This document shows, piece by piece, positions 5,982 through 6,834 of a DNA stretch of 6,834 nt. Source of the DNA: Chloroflexota bacterium (GTDB lineage Bacteria > Chloroflexota > Limnocylindria > Limnocylindrales > CSP1-4); the NCBI GenBank assembly GCA_021786915.1, contig JAJYMP010000077.1, positions 1 to 6,834 of the forward strand. The letters run 5' to 3'. The position numbers were made by a program, and so were the translations under genes. How positions within the stretch are numbered: the first letter of the stretch is position 1; each line of letters starts with the position of its first letter. The notes under the pieces are model-generated. The model was not told where the DNA came from. It ran no database searches and saw only the letters and a list, made by a program, of their open reading frames with translations.

Positions 5982-6834
5982 GCCTGCGGCTGATCGAGGG
6001 CGGCCGGAGCCAGAGCGACGCGCCCGGGCTCCTCATCCACGGGGCCTCGCAGATCGCCACCCTCGCAGGCGGCCTGCGGCGCGGCTCGACGCAGGGCGAC
6101 CTCGGGCTGCTGGACGCGGAGCCGGTCGGCGGTCCCGGTTCGCCTGCGGCGCCGGTCATCGCGTGCTGGGAGGGCCGCGTCGTCGCCGTCGGTCCGCGCG
6201 ACGGGGTGGAGGCCGGGCTCGAGGCCAATGGCTACAGCTTGGCTCGTTTCGCCCGACTCGACGCCGACGGCGGCGTGGTCACGCCGGGGCTCGTGGACCC
6301 GCACACGCACCTGCTCTTCGCCGGCACCCGGGAGCGCGAGCTGGTCCTCCGGCAGCAGGGGGCGGGTTACCTCGAGATCCTCCAGGCCGGCGGCGGGATC
6401 CTGTCCACGGTGGCCGCCACGCGGGCCGCGGACGAGGAGACGCTGGCCGCCCACGGCCGCCGCTGGCTCGACGAGATGCTCCGCCACGGCGTGACCACCG
6501 TCGAGGCGAAGTCCGGCTACGGCCTCGACCTGGCGACCGAGCTGCGGCTCCTCGAGGTTGCCCACCGGCTGGGCCGCGAGGGCCCGGTCGAGGTGGTGCC
6601 GACATTCTTGGGCGCCCACGCCGTGCCGCCCGAGTACCGCGCCCGCCCGGACGGCACCGAGGCCTACGTCCGCCACGTGATCGAGGAGCAGCTGCCGGGC
6701 GTCGTGGCGCAGGGCCGCGCCCGATCGTGCGACGTGTTCTGCGAGCGGGGCGTGTTCACCGCCGACCAGAGCCGGCGGATCCTGCGGTCCGCGATGGGCT
6801 ACGGCCTCGCGGGCCGCCTCCACGCCGACGAGCT
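5978..6834 (+). CDS. hutI: Imidazolonepropionase, N-terminal two thirds (3' end outside window)
   Basis: HutI hydrolyses 4-imidazolone-5-propanoate to N-formimino-L-glutamate, the substrate of the FtcD encoded just upstream. It is a cytoplasmic metal-dependent amidohydrolase of about 400-420 residues; 285 complete codons are present and the frame is open to the window edge. The sequence shows the amidohydrolase metal motif PGLVDPHTHLLFAG with H109 and H111 as probable ligands, then GAGYLEILQAGGGILSTV, KSGYGLDLATEL (178-189), and TFLGAHAVPPEY with H214. It ends in HADE, whose H282 is a further probable metal ligand; the last expected ligand, an Asp, lies beyond the window. The start is GTG 5978, overlapping the ftcD TGA; no other ATG or GTG precedes the first strand (LLIHGASQIATL). 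By recalled alignment, the N-terminus is roughly 15-30 residues longer before the HxH motif than in Bacillus subtilis HutI (ligands at 80 and 82). I see no Shine-Dalgarno sequence, so coupling to ftcD is likely. Confidence 0.95.
   Translation, partial: MSLRLIEGGRSQSDAPGLLIHGASQIATLAGGLRRGSTQGDLGLLDAEPVGGPGSPAAPVIACWEGRVVAVGPRDGVEAGLEANGYSLARFARLDADGGVVTPGLVDPHTHLLFAGTRERELVLRQQGAGYLEILQAGGGILSTVAATRAADEETLAAHGRRWLDEMLRHGVTTVEAKSGYGLDLATELRLLEVAHRLGREGPVEVVPTFLGAHAVPPEYRARPDGTEAYVRHVIEEQLPGVVAQGRARSCDVFCERGVFTADQSRRILRSAMGYGLAGRLHADE

Noticed and set aside
5924..6823. 299-codon minus-strand frame antisense to hutI
   Set aside because: The plus-strand frame shows HutI metal-binding and substrate motifs without a stop; the antisense product has no recognisable feature.

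Overview
The window is very GC-rich DNA carrying most of a histidine-degradation (hut) locus. Reading along the + strand it holds the 3' end of hutH, an unusual GNAT acetyltransferase gene, a small lipoprotein gene, complete hutU, a minus-strand lipoprotein alpha/beta hydrolase gene, complete ftcD (glutamate formimidoyltransferase), and the first two thirds of hutI, which runs off the right edge. The composition, the lipoproteins with Pro-Thr linkers of the TPxPTP type, the near absence of Shine-Dalgarno sequences before lead genes, and the -10-like boxes a few bases from start codons all suggest a high-GC Chloroflexota lineage (Limnocylindria-like) or less likely an actinobacterium. This assignment is inference; no rRNA or marker gene is in view.

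The hut enzymes form one pathway. HutH deaminates L-histidine to urocanate. HutU hydrates urocanate to 4-imidazolone-5-propanoate. HutI opens the ring to N-formimino-L-glutamate. FtcD moves the formimino group to tetrahydrofolate, releasing glutamate. FtcD here has only the transferase half, so a separate formimidoyl-tetrahydrofolate cyclodeaminase should lie elsewhere. No hutG, permease or hut regulator is visible.

The locus is not one simple operon. Between hutH and hutU (positions 324-1696) sit the acetyltransferase and the lipoprotein, joined by a 4-base GTGA stop/start overlap. Between hutU and ftcD (3565-4752) an opposite-strand hydrolase gene converges on hutU and diverges from ftcD. 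ftcD and hutI are joined by another GTGA overlap. Each probable transcription-unit start (324, 1821, 5007 on +, and 4752 on -) has a TAnnnT hexamer 6-9 bases before the start codon, which implies leaderless or almost leaderless mRNAs.

Non-coding DNA is limited to 284-323, 1697-1820 (with a repeat cluster upstream of hutU), 3507-3564 (a convergent gap with a 7-bp tandem repeat) and 4753-5006 (a divergent promoter region). No tRNA, rRNA, CRISPR array, insertion sequence or phage gene was seen. The most unusual items are the four evenly spaced Asn-Pro-Phe motifs inserted in the acetyltransferase, the shared leaderless-promoter pattern, the repeat cluster before hutU and the two quadruplex-type G-run clusters in the hydrolase linker.
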